Notes: generated by a model from the sequence alone, not told the origin. Shown: positions 14,521 through 23,479, counted from the stretch's first letter. The stretch: DNA of 23,607 nt from an uncultured Lachnospiraceae bacterium (GCA_900544445.1 UQVK01000059.1:1-23607), one strand, 5' to 3'. A program made the numbers and translations.

Positions 14521-14538
14521 TGTGAACGAATTGTGAAC
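14521..14538. promoter_or_regulatory. Direct repeat TGTGAAC x2 with 11-bp period
   Basis: TGTGAAC at 14521-14527 and 14532-14538 is spaced one helical turn apart. On the other strand it reads TTCACA-N5-TTCACA, the format bound by OmpR/PhoB-type response regulators (Pho-box-like). It lies 48 bases upstream of the lipoprotein -35, between divergent genes. Confidence 0.35.
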
Positions 14539-14585
14539 AAAACCTTATGAAATTCATAATTTGTTAAAAAAAATTATAAAAACTC

Positions 14586-14614
14586 TTTACATTGGGAGAA
14601 AAACGTGCTATTCT
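14586..14614 (+). promoter_or_regulatory. Promoter of the lipoprotein gene
   Basis: -35 TTTACA (14586-14591), a 17-base spacer and -10 TATTCT (14609-14614). Confidence 0.75.
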
Positions 14615-14630
14615 CTACCTCGTAATAAAG

Positions 14631-14660
14631 CTCCGGTTCCAATTTTGAATGGAGCCGGAG
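14631..14660 (+). promoter_or_regulatory. 5' leader hairpin of the lipoprotein mRNA
   Basis: An 11-bp stem with one G-T pair (CTCCGGTTCCA with TGGAGCCGGAG) and an 8-base loop sits close to the predicted 5' end of the mRNA, 12 bases before AAGGAGGAG. Such 5' stems often protect abundant mRNAs; the ribosome site is left free. Confidence 0.6.
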
Positions 14661-14686
14661 AGCTGTAAGTAAGGAGGAGTTCTATT

Positions 14687-15043
14687 ATGAAGAAAAAGAT
14701 TGTAGCAGTTTTAACAGCAGCAGTTCTTACGTCCGCAATGATGGTTGCATGCGGATCCACCGAAACCACCACGACTGAGGAGTCCACTGTAGCAGCTACC
14801 GTTGAGTCCAGCGCAGCTGTAGAGAGCAGCGAAGTTGAGTCCAGCGTTGTGGAGAGCACTGTAGAGGCTACCACCGAGGCAGCTACCGAAGAGACCACCA
14901 CCGAAGCAGCTACCGAGGAGACCACGACTGAGGAAGCTACCACTGAGGCAGCTACCGAAGAGACCACGACCGAAGAAGCTACCACTGAGGAAGCTACTAC
15001 GGAAGCAGCAACTGAGACCGCTACCGAGACCGTTGCTGAATAA
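14687..15043 (+). CDS. Thr/Glu-rich low-complexity putative lipoprotein
   Basis: This 118-aa protein has a lipoprotein signal peptide: MKKK, a hydrophobic core, and MVAC at 19-22 with Cys22 as the lipidation site. Everything after it is low complexity, made only of Thr, Glu, Ala, Ser and Val, with a near-repeat of about 8-20 residues (EETTTEAAT, EETTTEEAT) to the C-terminus. The mature chain would be very acidic and extended, probably a cell-surface spacer or mucin-like stalk. No catalytic domain is present. AAGGAGGAG lies seven to eight bases before the ATG, and the gene has its own promoter, leader hairpin and terminator, suggesting high expression. The function is unknown. Confidence 0.85.
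   Translation: MKKKIVAVLTAAVLTSAMMVACGSTETTTTEESTVAATVESSAAVESSEVESSVVESTVEATTEAATEETTTEAATEETTTEEATTEAATEETTTEEATTEEATTEAATETATETVAE
14871..15027 (+). repeat. Degenerate coding repeats in the lipoprotein gene
   Basis: Units such as GCTACCGAAGAGACCACGAC recur imperfectly and encode the Thr/Glu/Ala blocks. Boundaries are approximate. Such tracts can change length by slippage or recombination. Confidence 0.7.
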
Positions 15044-15065
15044 TCTCAGAAAGATACAGATTGAA

Positions 15066-15106
15066 AAGTCCGGAAAACCTGACAAAAAGGTCTTCCGGAC
15101 TTTTTT
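15066..15106 (+). terminator. Terminator between the lipoprotein gene and iadA
   Basis: A 10-bp stem AAGTCCGGAA/TTCCGGACTT, extendable inward by ACCT/AGGT-like pairing, is followed by six T. It lies between convergent genes. Confidence 0.92.
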
Positions 15107-15113
15107 CTGCTTT

Positions 15114-16307
15114 TTATGACCGCTCAAAGGTGCCGAATACCTGCTGCTTTCCACCGTATACCATAATCCGGCCTTTCGCGATTACGGTATGCAGAGCAAG
15201 GGTACTCTCATCCAGAAGACAGATGTCGGCATCAAAACCCGCCCGAAGCCGGCCCTTGGAAGAAAGTTTTAAAATAGAAGCGGGATTGGATGTGATTCCC
15301 TTAATGGCGATTTCCAGAGGGATTCCTTCCTGCTGTACGCATTCCCGGATTTCCTTCAGAAGGCAGGAGGCCTTTCCGATGCCGATTCCCTGATACTGCC
15401 CCTTTTCGTCGAAGATGGGCAGACTGCCCTGGCCGTCGGAGGAAATGGTGAAGCGGTCGCTGGAGATTCCCAGATCCAGAAGACGGCGAATCCCTTTGCA
15501 GACACGGATTTCATCGCTGACCGTTTCCCAATAGTCGATGTCTTCATTTCCTGTGAAGTCAATGCTTCCTCCTTCCTTCGCAAACTCCAGGCAGGCCTGG
15601 AACAGGTCCGCATTTCTGTTTACGTGGGTGGGAAGGAACTGAGAAGCGGGAATCTCGGTTTCGTGGATCACCCGCTGGATGAGATCAATTTTGCGGGGGC
15701 TGTCCCCCAGATGGACGTTTACGATTCCTGCTTTCCCGGACAGCATACCCGCCACCCTGGCATCCGACGCGATCCGGGCAAACTCTTCAAAGGTGGGCTG
15801 GGAGGAGCGGTGATCGGAAATGGCGATTTCTCCCACGCCGATCACCTTATCCAGCATCATAATATCCTTCATCAGACTGCCGGTCAGGGTGTGGACCGGA
15901 ACCTGATAGGAGCCGGTATAGGCGTATGCGGTGACCCCTTCTTCCTCAAGCGCATGGGCCTTGGCCAGCAGGGCGGCGGCGTCTCTTGCGATGCCGTCCG
16001 TACCGATGCAGCCGACCACGGTGGTGATTCCGTTCCGGGTCAGGTCCCCCAGAGAGGCCTCCGGAGTCCTGGTGTGGAAGCCGCCTTCCCCTCCGCCTCC
16101 GAGAATGTGTTCATGGCTGTCAATAAAGCCCGGAACAGCGGCCATGCCTTCCGCATTGATTTCCATAACTTCAAGGCTTCCGCCGAAATCCGCCTTCAGA
16201 TTTTCCCCGACGGCGGCAATCGTTCTGCCAAGGATGAGAATATCCTTTTTCCCGGCATATTCCGGCTGATAAACTTCGGCGTTTCTGAGGATCATAACCA
16301 TTGCCAT
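15114..16307 (-). CDS. iadA: Beta-aspartyl-peptidase (isoaspartyl dipeptidase), M38 amidohydrolase
   Basis: A 397-aa amidohydrolase matching IadA. Metal ligands are His65 and His67 in DSHEH, then His199 (VNVHLGDS), His228 (LPTHVNRN) and Asp291 (SSDGQGSLP). The segment DKVIGVGEIAISDHRS (153-168) is the family's bridging-ligand region, with Glu160 where E. coli IadA has a carboxylated lysine, as I remember that sequence. It cleaves beta-aspartyl dipeptides left by damaged or recycled proteins. The start ATG follows CAGGAG by five bases on the minus strand. It lies 81 bases downstream of a YfcC-type transporter gene on the same strand, so they probably form an operon that imports and degrades peptides or amino acids. 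Confidence 0.93.
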   Translation of the reverse strand: MAMVMILRNAEVYQPEYAGKKDILILGRTIAAVGENLKADFGGSLEVMEINAEGMAAVPGFIDSHEHILGGGGEGGFHTRTPEASLGDLTRNGITTVVGCIGTDGIARDAAALLAKAHALEEEGVTAYAYTGSYQVPVHTLTGSLMKDIMMLDKVIGVGEIAISDHRSSQPTFEEFARIASDARVAGMLSGKAGIVNVHLGDSPRKIDLIQRVIHETEIPASQFLPTHVNRNADLFQACLEFAKEGGSIDFTGNEDIDYWETVSDEIRVCKGIRRLLDLGISSDRFTISSDGQGSLPIFDEKGQYQGIGIGKASCLLKEIRECVQQEGIPLEIAIKGITSNPASILKLSSKGRLRAGFDADICLLDESTLALHTVIAKGRIMVYGGKQQVFGTFERS

Positions 16308-16388
16308 ATCTGCTCCTGCTTTCCTGTCTGAATCTGTTTTCCGTTATACGCCGGTCATAAGGAGACAGCCGGCGCCGCCTGCATGGGT

Positions 16389-18137
16389 TTAGTGGAAATT
16401 AATTGCCACTGCGACCGCGATGATGATCGTGCCCATGAGGAAGAAAAATGCCTGCATTTTGATCTGGAATTTTGCCCATTTGCCCCATTCGATTCCGGCA
16501 ACGCCGAGCACGCCGATCAGGCTGGCGGACACAGGCGTAAACGCGTCAACGAAGCCCGCGCCAAGCTGGTAGGCGAGAACAGCAATCTGCCGGGGAACGC
16601 CCACCAGATCGGAAAGGGGCGCCATGATCGGCATGGTCAGAGCCGCCTGGCCGGAATTGGAGGTTACGACCAGATTGAACAGGCTCTGGAAAATGTACAT
16701 GGCCCATGCGCCTATGAATGCGGGAACGCCATCCAGAAGGGTTCCGATTCCGTACAAAACGGTGTTCAGAGTGGAAGGAACATCCGCTTCAGAACCGCCC
16801 AGAACCAGGAGAATTCCCTTCGCCATGCCCACCACAACCGCTGTACCGGCCAGATCGGAAACGCCGCCCTGAAAAGCGGAGGCCATTCCATTGATGGTCA
16901 TGCCGTTGAGATGGAATATGATGGCGGTGACGCCGGCTGCAAAGCCCATGACAAAGAACTGGGAAGCGATTTCCGGGATATAGAAGCCCCTCTGTGTGAC
17001 GCCCCAGATGATCCAGATCAGAACCGCCAGCATTTCCAGAAGAATCAGTTTATGGCCGAGGGTAAATTCTTTTTCCTCTTCGCTTACGGAATTCATCCGG
17101 CTGCGGAAGTGGGAATCTTCTGCATAGACCACAGATTTCTGAGGGTTTTTGCGGACCCGTTCCGCATATACCATCATGAAGGCATCTGCGGCCAGGGATA
17201 CGACCACCCACATCACCAGGCGGAAGGTGGCGCCGGAAAGCACGGGAACCCCGGCGATTCCCTGAGCCACTGCAACTGAGAAGGGGCTCATCCAGGATAC
17301 CGCATTCCCGACCTGAGATGCCACATAGGTCACGGTTACCGCCACAATGGAGTCATAACCGAGGGCGATGACAAAGGGAACCATGATCATGGCGAAGGGG
17401 ATGCATTCCTCCGCCATGCCGAAGGTGGCGCCGCCAAGGGAAAACAGGAGAAAGAGAAGCGGAAGAGCCAGACGCTCCAGGCCCCTGGTTTTTTTGATAA
17501 ACGCATAGATTCCCGCATCGATGGCCCCGGTTTTCATGATGATGCCGAAAGCGCCGCCCACAACCAGAATCAGGGCGCAGATTCCAACGGCAGAACCGGA
17601 GCGGTCGCCGCTCACAAGGCCTTCAAAAACATAGTTCAGGAAACCGAAACCTCCGAAGTCCTCCGTTCCCCAAACGTTGGCAACCTTGTGAAGCTTCCTG
17701 CTGGTATCGTAAAAAGCTTCCCCATACAGGGAGTACATTTCATCATCGCTGATGCCGACAGCATCCAGATCCTCCTGGACCCATGCGGAGGAATCCGTCT
17801 GCATGAGAGCGCTCAGAGCCTCCGGATCCACATCAAGCTCTTCCATCAGAGCCTGATCCAGGCTGATCCTGCCAAGCGCATCTGCCACGAAATCCGTATT
17901 CAGACGGTAACTGTAACGGAAGGTATCCGCCATCAGGACCGTCCTTGAGGCGGTTTCCCCGTTGGCATCCGTATACTCAATGGTATGGGTGCTGAATTTT
18001 CCGGCCGGAATCAGAAAGGTCAGAATCCAGCAGAAAAGGACAACAAAAAAAATAATTGCATAAGTATGGGGCGTTTTCAGCTTTGTCAGATCCTTTTTGG
18101 CCGAAACGGTCTGCCCCTTTTTGTTTTTCGCAGACAT
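16389..18137 (-). CDS. YfcC family transporter (DcuC/C4-dicarboxylate carrier superfamily)
   Basis: This 582-aa membrane protein has more than ten predicted helices. Typical YfcC blocks are AVGICALILVVGGAFGIIM, LFSLGGATFGMAEECIPFA, GNAVSWMSPFSVAVAQGIAG and VTSNSGQAALTMPIMAPLSD. The first helix (about 26-46) is followed by a hydrophilic, acidic loop of about 115 residues, longer than the roughly 65 residues I recall for E. coli YfcC, which explains the greater total length. Substrates of the family are poorly defined; amino acids, peptides or dicarboxylates are plausible. Its position directly upstream of iadA suggests beta-aspartyl peptides or their products. The start ATG is preceded by AGGAGGAGATATGTAGTT on the minus strand. 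Confidence 0.88.
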   Translation of the reverse strand: MSAKNKKGQTVSAKKDLTKLKTPHTYAIIFFVVLFCWILTFLIPAGKFSTHTIEYTDANGETASRTVLMADTFRYSYRLNTDFVADALGRISLDQALMEELDVDPEALSALMQTDSSAWVQEDLDAVGISDDEMYSLYGEAFYDTSRKLHKVANVWGTEDFGGFGFLNYVFEGLVSGDRSGSAVGICALILVVGGAFGIIMKTGAIDAGIYAFIKKTRGLERLALPLLFLLFSLGGATFGMAEECIPFAMIMVPFVIALGYDSIVAVTVTYVASQVGNAVSWMSPFSVAVAQGIAGVPVLSGATFRLVMWVVVSLAADAFMMVYAERVRKNPQKSVVYAEDSHFRSRMNSVSEEEKEFTLGHKLILLEMLAVLIWIIWGVTQRGFYIPEIASQFFVMGFAAGVTAIIFHLNGMTINGMASAFQGGVSDLAGTAVVVGMAKGILLVLGGSEADVPSTLNTVLYGIGTLLDGVPAFIGAWAMYIFQSLFNLVVTSNSGQAALTMPIMAPLSDLVGVPRQIAVLAYQLGAGFVDAFTPVSASLIGVLGVAGIEWGKWAKFQIKMQAFFFLMGTIIIAVAVAINFH

Positions 18138-18160
18138 AACTACATATCTCCTCCTACTAC

Positions 18161-18188
18161 AATATATTTATCAGGCGATTTTTCGCAA
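18161..18188 (-). promoter_or_regulatory. Promoter of the yfcC-like/iadA operon
   Basis: On the minus strand, TTGCGA (18183-18188), a 16-base spacer and TATATT (18161-18166) lie just before the ribosome site. Two ATGCAT palindromes upstream (near 18191 and 18211) could be operator halves. Confidence 0.6.
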
Positions 18189-18378
18189 AATGCATTAACA
18201 TTGTAACCTGATGCATAAAAATACACAATAGTAAAATTTCCTTTTGTGAAGAAATCTGCCGGTCCGAAAATCAAACAGAAAAGAAACATGGAATATGCAG
18301 AACCCTTTCCGCAAAAAAAGCATAGAATACAGAGAAGAATGTCAGATTCTCATGGATTTTGAAATGACGGAGAAAAAA

Positions 18379-19449
18379 ATGTCGTCCTGGAGCCTGTGCA
18401 TGATCGTAAAAAATGAAGAAGATGTGCTGGAACGCTGTCTGAACAGCGTGAGAGAGCTGGTGGATGAAATTATCATTGTGGATACGGGATCGGAAGACGG
18501 GACGAAACAAACCGCGGAACGATTTACGGATCAGATTTATGATTTTCAATGGGGGGATGACTTCGCAGCCGCAAGAAATTTTTCTTTTGCCCGGGCATCG
18601 GGAGACTACCTGATGTGGATGGATGCAGATGACGTTCTCCCGGAAAGCTCCCTGCGCCTTCTGGCAGAGAAAAAAGAGCGGATGGATCCGAAAACCGATG
18701 TGATTATGCTTCCCTATCAGACAGCCTTTGATGAAGCCGGTAATCCTGTTTTCATTTATGAGCGGGAACGGATTGTCAGAAATTGTCCGCGCAGCGTCTG
18801 GATTGGACCCGTGCATGAGATAATCGTGCCTTTTGGGAATATTCTTCATCTGGAAGCCCCCATACGGCATGAAAAGAATGGTCCGGGCGAGAGCGGCAGA
18901 AATCTTCGAATCTATGAAGGGCAGCTTGCAAAGGGCTGGAAGCCGGATGCAAGACAGCAATATTATTATGGAAGAGAGCTGTATTTTCACGAAAGGTATG
19001 AGGAGGCGGAGAAGGTTTTTCAACGCTTTCTGAAGAATCCGGACGCCTGGATCGTAAACCGGGTTGATGCGTTAAGGCTGCTTGCCGGTTGTCGTTACCG
19101 GCAGGGGCGGGAAGAAGAGGCGCTGGAAGCTTTGTTGCACGCGCTGACGCTGGATAGACCCCGTGCGGAAATCTGCTGTGATCTGGGAAAACATTTTCTG
19201 GACAGGGGCAGATATGAGGCGGCCGTTTTCTGGTATCAGGCTGCGCTGTCTCTGCCCGAACGGACTGATGAGGGCGGTTTTGTGGAACGGGACTGCTGCG
19301 GATTCCTTCCCTGTATCCAGCTCTGTATCTGTTTTGACAGGCTCGGAGACCGCAGACAGGCGGAGGAATATAACGAACGGGCCGGCAGATATCGCCCGCA
19401 GTCGCCATATTATCTGCAGAATCGACGTTATTTTGGACATGAGGAATGA
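18379..19449 (+). CDS. GT2 family glycosyltransferase with C-terminal TPR repeats
   Basis: A 356-aa protein. The N-terminal GT-A domain has [32 protein letters not shown] and the DXD-like MDADD motif, followed by WIGPVHEII. From about residue 195 there are TPR-like helices such as [20 protein letters not shown] and [20 protein letters not shown]. This layout is common in clostridia and bacilli beside surface or spore glycoprotein genes. ATG 18379 has CGGAG seven bases upstream and gives the normal N-terminus; the frame is open back to 18295, but those starts lack a site. It ends 13 bases before a collagen-like gene, so it probably glycosylates that Thr-rich protein. Confidence 0.85.
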   Translation: MSSWSLCMIVKNEEDVLERCLNSVRELVDEIIIVDTGSEDGTKQTAERFTDQIYDFQWGDDFAAARNFSFARASGDYLMWMDADDVLPESSLRLLAEKKERMDPKTDVIMLPYQTAFDEAGNPVFIYERERIVRNCPRSVWIGPVHEIIVPFGNILHLEAPIRHEKNGPGESGRNLRIYEGQLAKGWKPDARQQYYYGRELYFHERYEEAEKVFQRFLKNPDAWIVNRVDALRLLAGCRYRQGREEEALEALLHALTLDRPRAEICCDLGKHFLDRGRYEAAVFWYQAALSLPERTDEGGFVERDCCGFLPCIQLCICFDRLGDRRQAEEYNERAGRYRPQSPYYLQNRRYFGHEE

Positions 19450-19462
19450 GAAAGGAACAGGA

Positions 19463-19846
<384 letters not shown>

Positions 19847-21561
19847 ATACGGCGGAGCTCGTCAGCAAAGCGGAATACAATGCTGATATAGCCGCCCTCG
19901 TGTATCTTGATATGGTCTACTAATTCAATCAAAATGTCCCGCGTCAGCTTGTCGATGTTCTGATACTGCCGGAACGCAGTCAAGAACGGGTTTTCGGTGT
20001 CAATGCCGTTTTCCAGTTCCGCCTGCTCCGCCCGGAGCTTTCCAATGACTTCATCCAGGGCCTCTGCCTGCCGCTCATAGTCCTCTTTCATGTGACGATA
20101 GTCAGAATGAGAAATCTCGCCGTCTTTCCAGTCCTGGTAAATAGCCTGCTTGTAACGGGTAATTTTAGCAAGTTCCCGTTCCTTTTGTTCAATGGCATCC
20201 ATCAGCTTTTTGGACTGGCTTTTTACCAGCGGGGCCCGGTTGATCCGTTCAATGGTCTTTGTGTAATCGACAGCCAGATAGACCTGTTGTTGAATTGCGT
20301 AGAGGACAGCAGCTTCCAAACGGTCATGCTTGATGGTGTGTTTGGTACAAGCCGTTTTCGACTGGTCTTTATAAGTACGGCAGTAATAGTACACCACATT
20401 TCCGACTTTGCTCCGGGTCATAGCCTTGCCACAGTCAGCACATTTTAAAAAGCCGCTGAATAGATACAGCTTTTTCTGCTGGGGGCCCGTACGAGTGTCC
20501 CGGATCAGGAGCCGCTGTACCTTTTCAAAGGTTTCCCGGTCAATGATTGCCTCATGGGTATTTTCTACGATATACCACTCGTCCTCCGGGACAACTTCTT
20601 GAACGTGTACCTTGTAGCTTTTCATGCGATAGCGCCCCTGCACCATATCTCCGCAATACATACGGTTTTTCAATATGGTAGTGATGGACTGTGCACACCA
20701 TAAAGACGGTTTAGCAGGATCAACGCTGGGATTTTGGTATTTCAGCCCCAGGCGCTCCCGCTTGTAAGCGGCGGGGCTTAATATCCCGTGATCGTTCAGA
20801 AAATGGACAATGGCGTTTTTGCTCATACCGTCCAGAAACATATTGAAAATATCCCGGACAACGGCGGCGGCCTCTTCGTCAACCACAAGCGCGTTTTTGT
20901 CGTTGGGGTCTTTGATATATCCATAAGCGGCAAAGGAGCCGATGTGCGCACCGTTGCGGCGCTTCATATCAAACACCTCGCGTACCTTGTCAGAGGTTTC
21001 CGCACAGTGGTTTTCGTTGAGAACACCCTGGATTGGAACGGCGATGCTCCGCATATTCTGCGGTTCTCTGTAGCTGTCCAGCGGCTGGTGATACAGAGAG
21101 ATAAAGCGGACATTGTACCGGGGGAACCAGTCGTCCAGATAATAGCCCTGATCACTGTAGTTTCGGAAAGAACGTGCAAGGTCTTTCACGATCACACAGT
21201 TTACACGCCCCCGCTTAATGTCAGCCAGCATCCGCTGGAAATCATCCCGCTCGTCATCCGTTGTGCCGGAAATACCGTCGTCCACATACTCGTCAACAAT
21301 AATATACTCGTCACCGTCATTAAATCCGGCAATATGATCTTCAATAATCTGCCGCTGGTTTGTTACGCTTTCGGACTCGTCAAGACAACGCGCATCCTCT
21401 TTAGAAAGTCGGATATAGATTGCAATTCTCCATACCCGGAATTTTGCTTTAACAGTTTCAACAACAGCCCGGCTTCTCCGTGCCATGATAGCCTCCTTCC
21501 CTATCACATTACACCTATATTGTAACTTTGTTCAGGGGCCCCATCAAGGATGCCTCCGCCT

Positions 21562-21578
21562 CTGGACAAAGTGTCCAG
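21562..21578. repeat. Small hairpin in the recombinase leader
   Basis: CTGGACA-AAG-TGTCCAG is a perfect 7-bp stem between the DUF6870 stop and the recombinase start. It could modulate recombinase expression; no further evidence. Confidence 0.4.
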
Positions 21579-21594
21579 CAGATAGGGTGGGAAG

Positions 21595-21855
21595 TTATAG
21601 GCCGCTCTTTTTGCGCTGAAAGAAATCGGAAAGGGCATCCTGCAAAGATGGGGCGCTGTCCAAAAACTCCAACTTTACGCCCAAGTCGCCCACGCGGAAA
21701 CAATAAGGATTTCCCATTTCCTTCAATACATAGACTGCCCGGAGATCCTGAGGAACACTTGGATCAAGCTTTATGCTTCTTATATCAGTCAACTCTTCCT
21801 TTTTTATCTTTTGAATATCCACGCTCGAAAGCGCCGCAACATTTAGACTGCTCAC
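21595..21855 (-). CDS. DUF6870-like small protein
   Basis: An 86-aa protein. LTDIRSIKLDPSVPQDLRAV and MGNPYCFRVGDLGVKLEF match the pattern I recall for DUF6870, small proteins of unknown function found beside recombinase genes in Firmicute mobile elements. I chose GTG 21855 because GGAAGGAGG lies about ten bases upstream; ATG 21876 in the same frame would place that ribosome site inside the coding region. It lies just upstream of the recombinase and is probably cotranscribed, so a role in controlling excision is possible. Confidence 0.65.
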   Translation of the reverse strand: MSSLNVAALSSVDIQKIKKEELTDIRSIKLDPSVPQDLRAVYVLKEMGNPYCFRVGDLGVKLEFLDSAPSLQDALSDFFQRKKSGL

Positions 21856-21910
21856 AGAACATACACCTCCTTCCACATATTTCTATGCAAGTTTCAGGTT
21901 GTCCTATGAG

Positions 21911-21955
21911 AAAAGCGCAAGGCCAGTATTGCAACAGAGCTGACTTTGCGCTTTT
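21911..21955 (-). terminator. Terminator of the 161-aa/58-aa operon
   Basis: AAAAGCGCAA (21911-21920) pairs perfectly with TTGCGCTTTT (21946-21955) across a 25-base loop. On the minus strand it ends in TTTTCTC. It lies after the small membrane protein gene and before DUF6870, so it may work in both directions. Confidence 0.6.
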
Positions 21956-22020
21956 ATATATCTCTTAATAAAATGCCTGAATGTTACTATTGGCCCATCA
22001 AGGTCCTAATTTCGTTTGTA

Positions 22021-22197
22021 TCAATCATTCTCATCCTTATATACGGGGAATCTATGCCACATCGGAGGATTTTTATGACCCATAAATAGCTTTTTGATCC
22101 ACCTTAATATTGTTTCTACAAAATGGAACCACAGATTACCAAATACAAATATTACTGCAAGAAACAATAAGAATGCTCCCATTTCTCCCAAAGGCAT
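22021..22197 (-). CDS. 58-aa small membrane protein
   Basis: Start ATG 22197 is preceded by GAGGTGA five bases upstream. The sequence MPLGEMGAFLLFLAVIFVFG opens one strong membrane helix (about residues 7-30), followed by a basic segment RWIKKLF and a polar tail PVYKDEND. It begins eight bases after the stop of the 161-aa gene, so the two are clearly one transcript. No family is recognised. It could be a membrane anchor or immunity/partner protein for the 161-aa product. Confidence 0.65.
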   Translation of the reverse strand: MPLGEMGAFLLFLAVIFVFGNLWFHFVETILRWIKKLFMGHKNPPMWHRFPVYKDEND

Positions 22198-22205
22198 TTT
22201 TCACC

Positions 22206-22691
22206 TCACTTTGTTGCAAATGTATTCATAAAGAAGTCAGTAAAAGCAGCCAGCTCATCGTCCTGAGACACATAGACGTATAGCTTTTCATCTTCCAGCC
22301 AATCATAGGCATTGATGCCAATATACCCCTTTCTGTCCGGATAAATGATAAAAGCATCTGTAGGGTACTTATTACGGTAAGCTTTTAAAATTTCAGAGCG
22401 GCGGTAGTAGGTCGGGTCACCACAGCCAGAAAGATCGGGAACTGTGGGAACGACCACGATTGTTTTGCTGGCCTCATTCCAGCCAACAATTAAATTTCCG
22501 ATTTTTGTTTTGCTTCCATGAACAAATCCATAATTGAAACGACTGACATCCTCGGTATAGCCGAAAATCAGCCTATAATTGTCCCCATCTGTTACAACAT
22601 GATTAAATAAAACACGCATTTTCTTTGCATTTGCATTGCTCTTTTCCATGTCGATTTCCGGTCCCTTAAACAATTTGCTAAAAAATCCCAT
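22206..22691 (-). CDS. Hypothetical 161-aa protein, element cargo
   Basis: It starts MGFFSKLFKGPEIDMEKS after AGGAGGAG on the minus strand. The N-terminus is a short amphipathic stretch that might touch the membrane. The rest is a mixed alpha/beta, probably soluble domain with YRLIFGYTEDVSRFNYGF, GNLIVGWNEASKTIVVVP, a CGDPTYYRRSEI segment and FIIYPDRKGYIGINAYDW. No catalytic motif or known family is apparent. It is followed by a 58-aa membrane protein in the same operon, and the TetR gene lies upstream on the same strand, so that regulator may control it. Confidence 0.75.
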   Translation of the reverse strand: MGFFSKLFKGPEIDMEKSNANAKKMRVLFNHVVTDGDNYRLIFGYTEDVSRFNYGFVHGSKTKIGNLIVGWNEASKTIVVVPTVPDLSGCGDPTYYRRSEILKAYRNKYPTDAFIIYPDRKGYIGINAYDWLEDEKLYVYVSQDDELAAFTDFFMNTFATK

Positions 22692-22795
22692 AACGTTCTC
22701 CTCCTATAATCTTTATTTTGAAAGCGTATGGATGCCAGCCATAGCATCACAAAATAAATACAAATATTAAAATTTATTTTTATTTTTCTTAAAGT

Positions 22796-22842
22796 AAATT
22801 CCGCCTGAATATTAGTCCGCAGCACAATATTCGGACGGATTT
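22796..22842. repeat. Imperfect inverted repeat between tetR and the 161-aa gene
   Basis: AAATTCCGCCTGAATATT (22796-22813) and AATATTCGGACGGATTT (22826-22842) are near-perfect inverse copies around a 12-base loop. It lies 17 bases after the tetR stop and about 105 bases upstream of the 161-aa start. It could be an operator or a factor-dependent terminator; no T-tract follows on the minus strand. Confidence 0.5.
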
Positions 22843-22858
22843 ACCTATTTTCTACCAT

Positions 22859-23479
22859 TCATGAACTAGAAGCCGTTTTCAGCTTCTCCAGGACATCCAC
22901 AATCGCATCAAGCTGAACATCGATTGTTTCATCCGCAGCCTCAGGGACAAACAAAGGAAGAGTATCCGGAAGCGCTCTGCGAATGACCATCACTGTCAGA
23001 CTTAAATTTGTAAACAGATTGATTCTTCTTGCGTCTGCCTCTATCCCAAAGGTTTCCAAAATTTTCCCAAAAAGCTGCCGCTGCTTTTGCCGAAACACCT
23101 GATAGCTTTCCTTTGACAGACGTTTAAAAATCAGCTGCTGCTCCTCAATTGTTAAAACAGCGATTCCACTTTTCTCTCCATAACAGCAATCATAGAGAAA
23201 TTTTTTCACAGTGTCGCGCCATGTTAATGCAGGATCAGCCATCAGTTTTTGAACATACTCAACAATTCTAGGCTGCTGCCAATATAATGTTTCAAGCACC
23301 AGATCTTCTTTTGTTGAGAAAAACGAATAAAAGAATGTTCGCGAAATACCGACCTTTTTATAAACCTGTTCCACCGTTGTATGCTGTATGCCCTGTTTTG
23401 CCATGAGTTCAAGCCCAACTGTAATAAGTGCTGTTCTGATACGCTCCTTATCTTTCTCAGAATAAGCTACCCGTGGCAT
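22859..23479 (-). CDS. TetR/AcrR family transcriptional regulator
   Basis: This 206-aa protein has an N-terminal TetR helix-turn-helix: IRTALITVGLELMAKQGIQ, then TTVEQVYKKVGISRTFFYSF (residues 34-53) and FSTKEDLVLETL. The C-terminal ligand-binding half, about 140 residues, is divergent as usual, so the ligand is unknown. ATG 23479 is chosen because GAGGTGATGTA directly precedes it and it gives the normal N-terminus; the frame stays open to 23554 without a site. A good promoter and a palindrome lie immediately upstream, which suggests autoregulation. It is the outermost gene at the right end of the element. Confidence 0.9.
   Translation of the reverse strand: MPRVAYSEKDKERIRTALITVGLELMAKQGIQHTTVEQVYKKVGISRTFFYSFFSTKEDLVLETLYWQQPRIVEYVQKLMADPALTWRDTVKKFLYDCCYGEKSGIAVLTIEEQQLIFKRLSKESYQVFRQKQRQLFGKILETFGIEADARRINLFTNLSLTVMVIRRALPDTLPLFVPEAADETIDVQLDAIVDVLEKLKTASSS

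Noticed and set aside
14608..14985. Ser/Val-rich protein on the strand opposite the lipoprotein gene
   Set aside because: It is the antisense reading of the Thr/Glu repeats and has no ribosome site; the plus-strand gene has promoter, signal peptide and terminator.
16383..17279. Plus-strand open frame opposite the YfcC-type gene
   Set aside because: It is rich in His, Gly and Asp without motifs, the antisense image of a membrane-protein gene.
20788..21525. Plus-strand open frame opposite the recombinase gene
   Set aside because: It is the antisense shadow of a clear large serine recombinase and has no recognisable domain.
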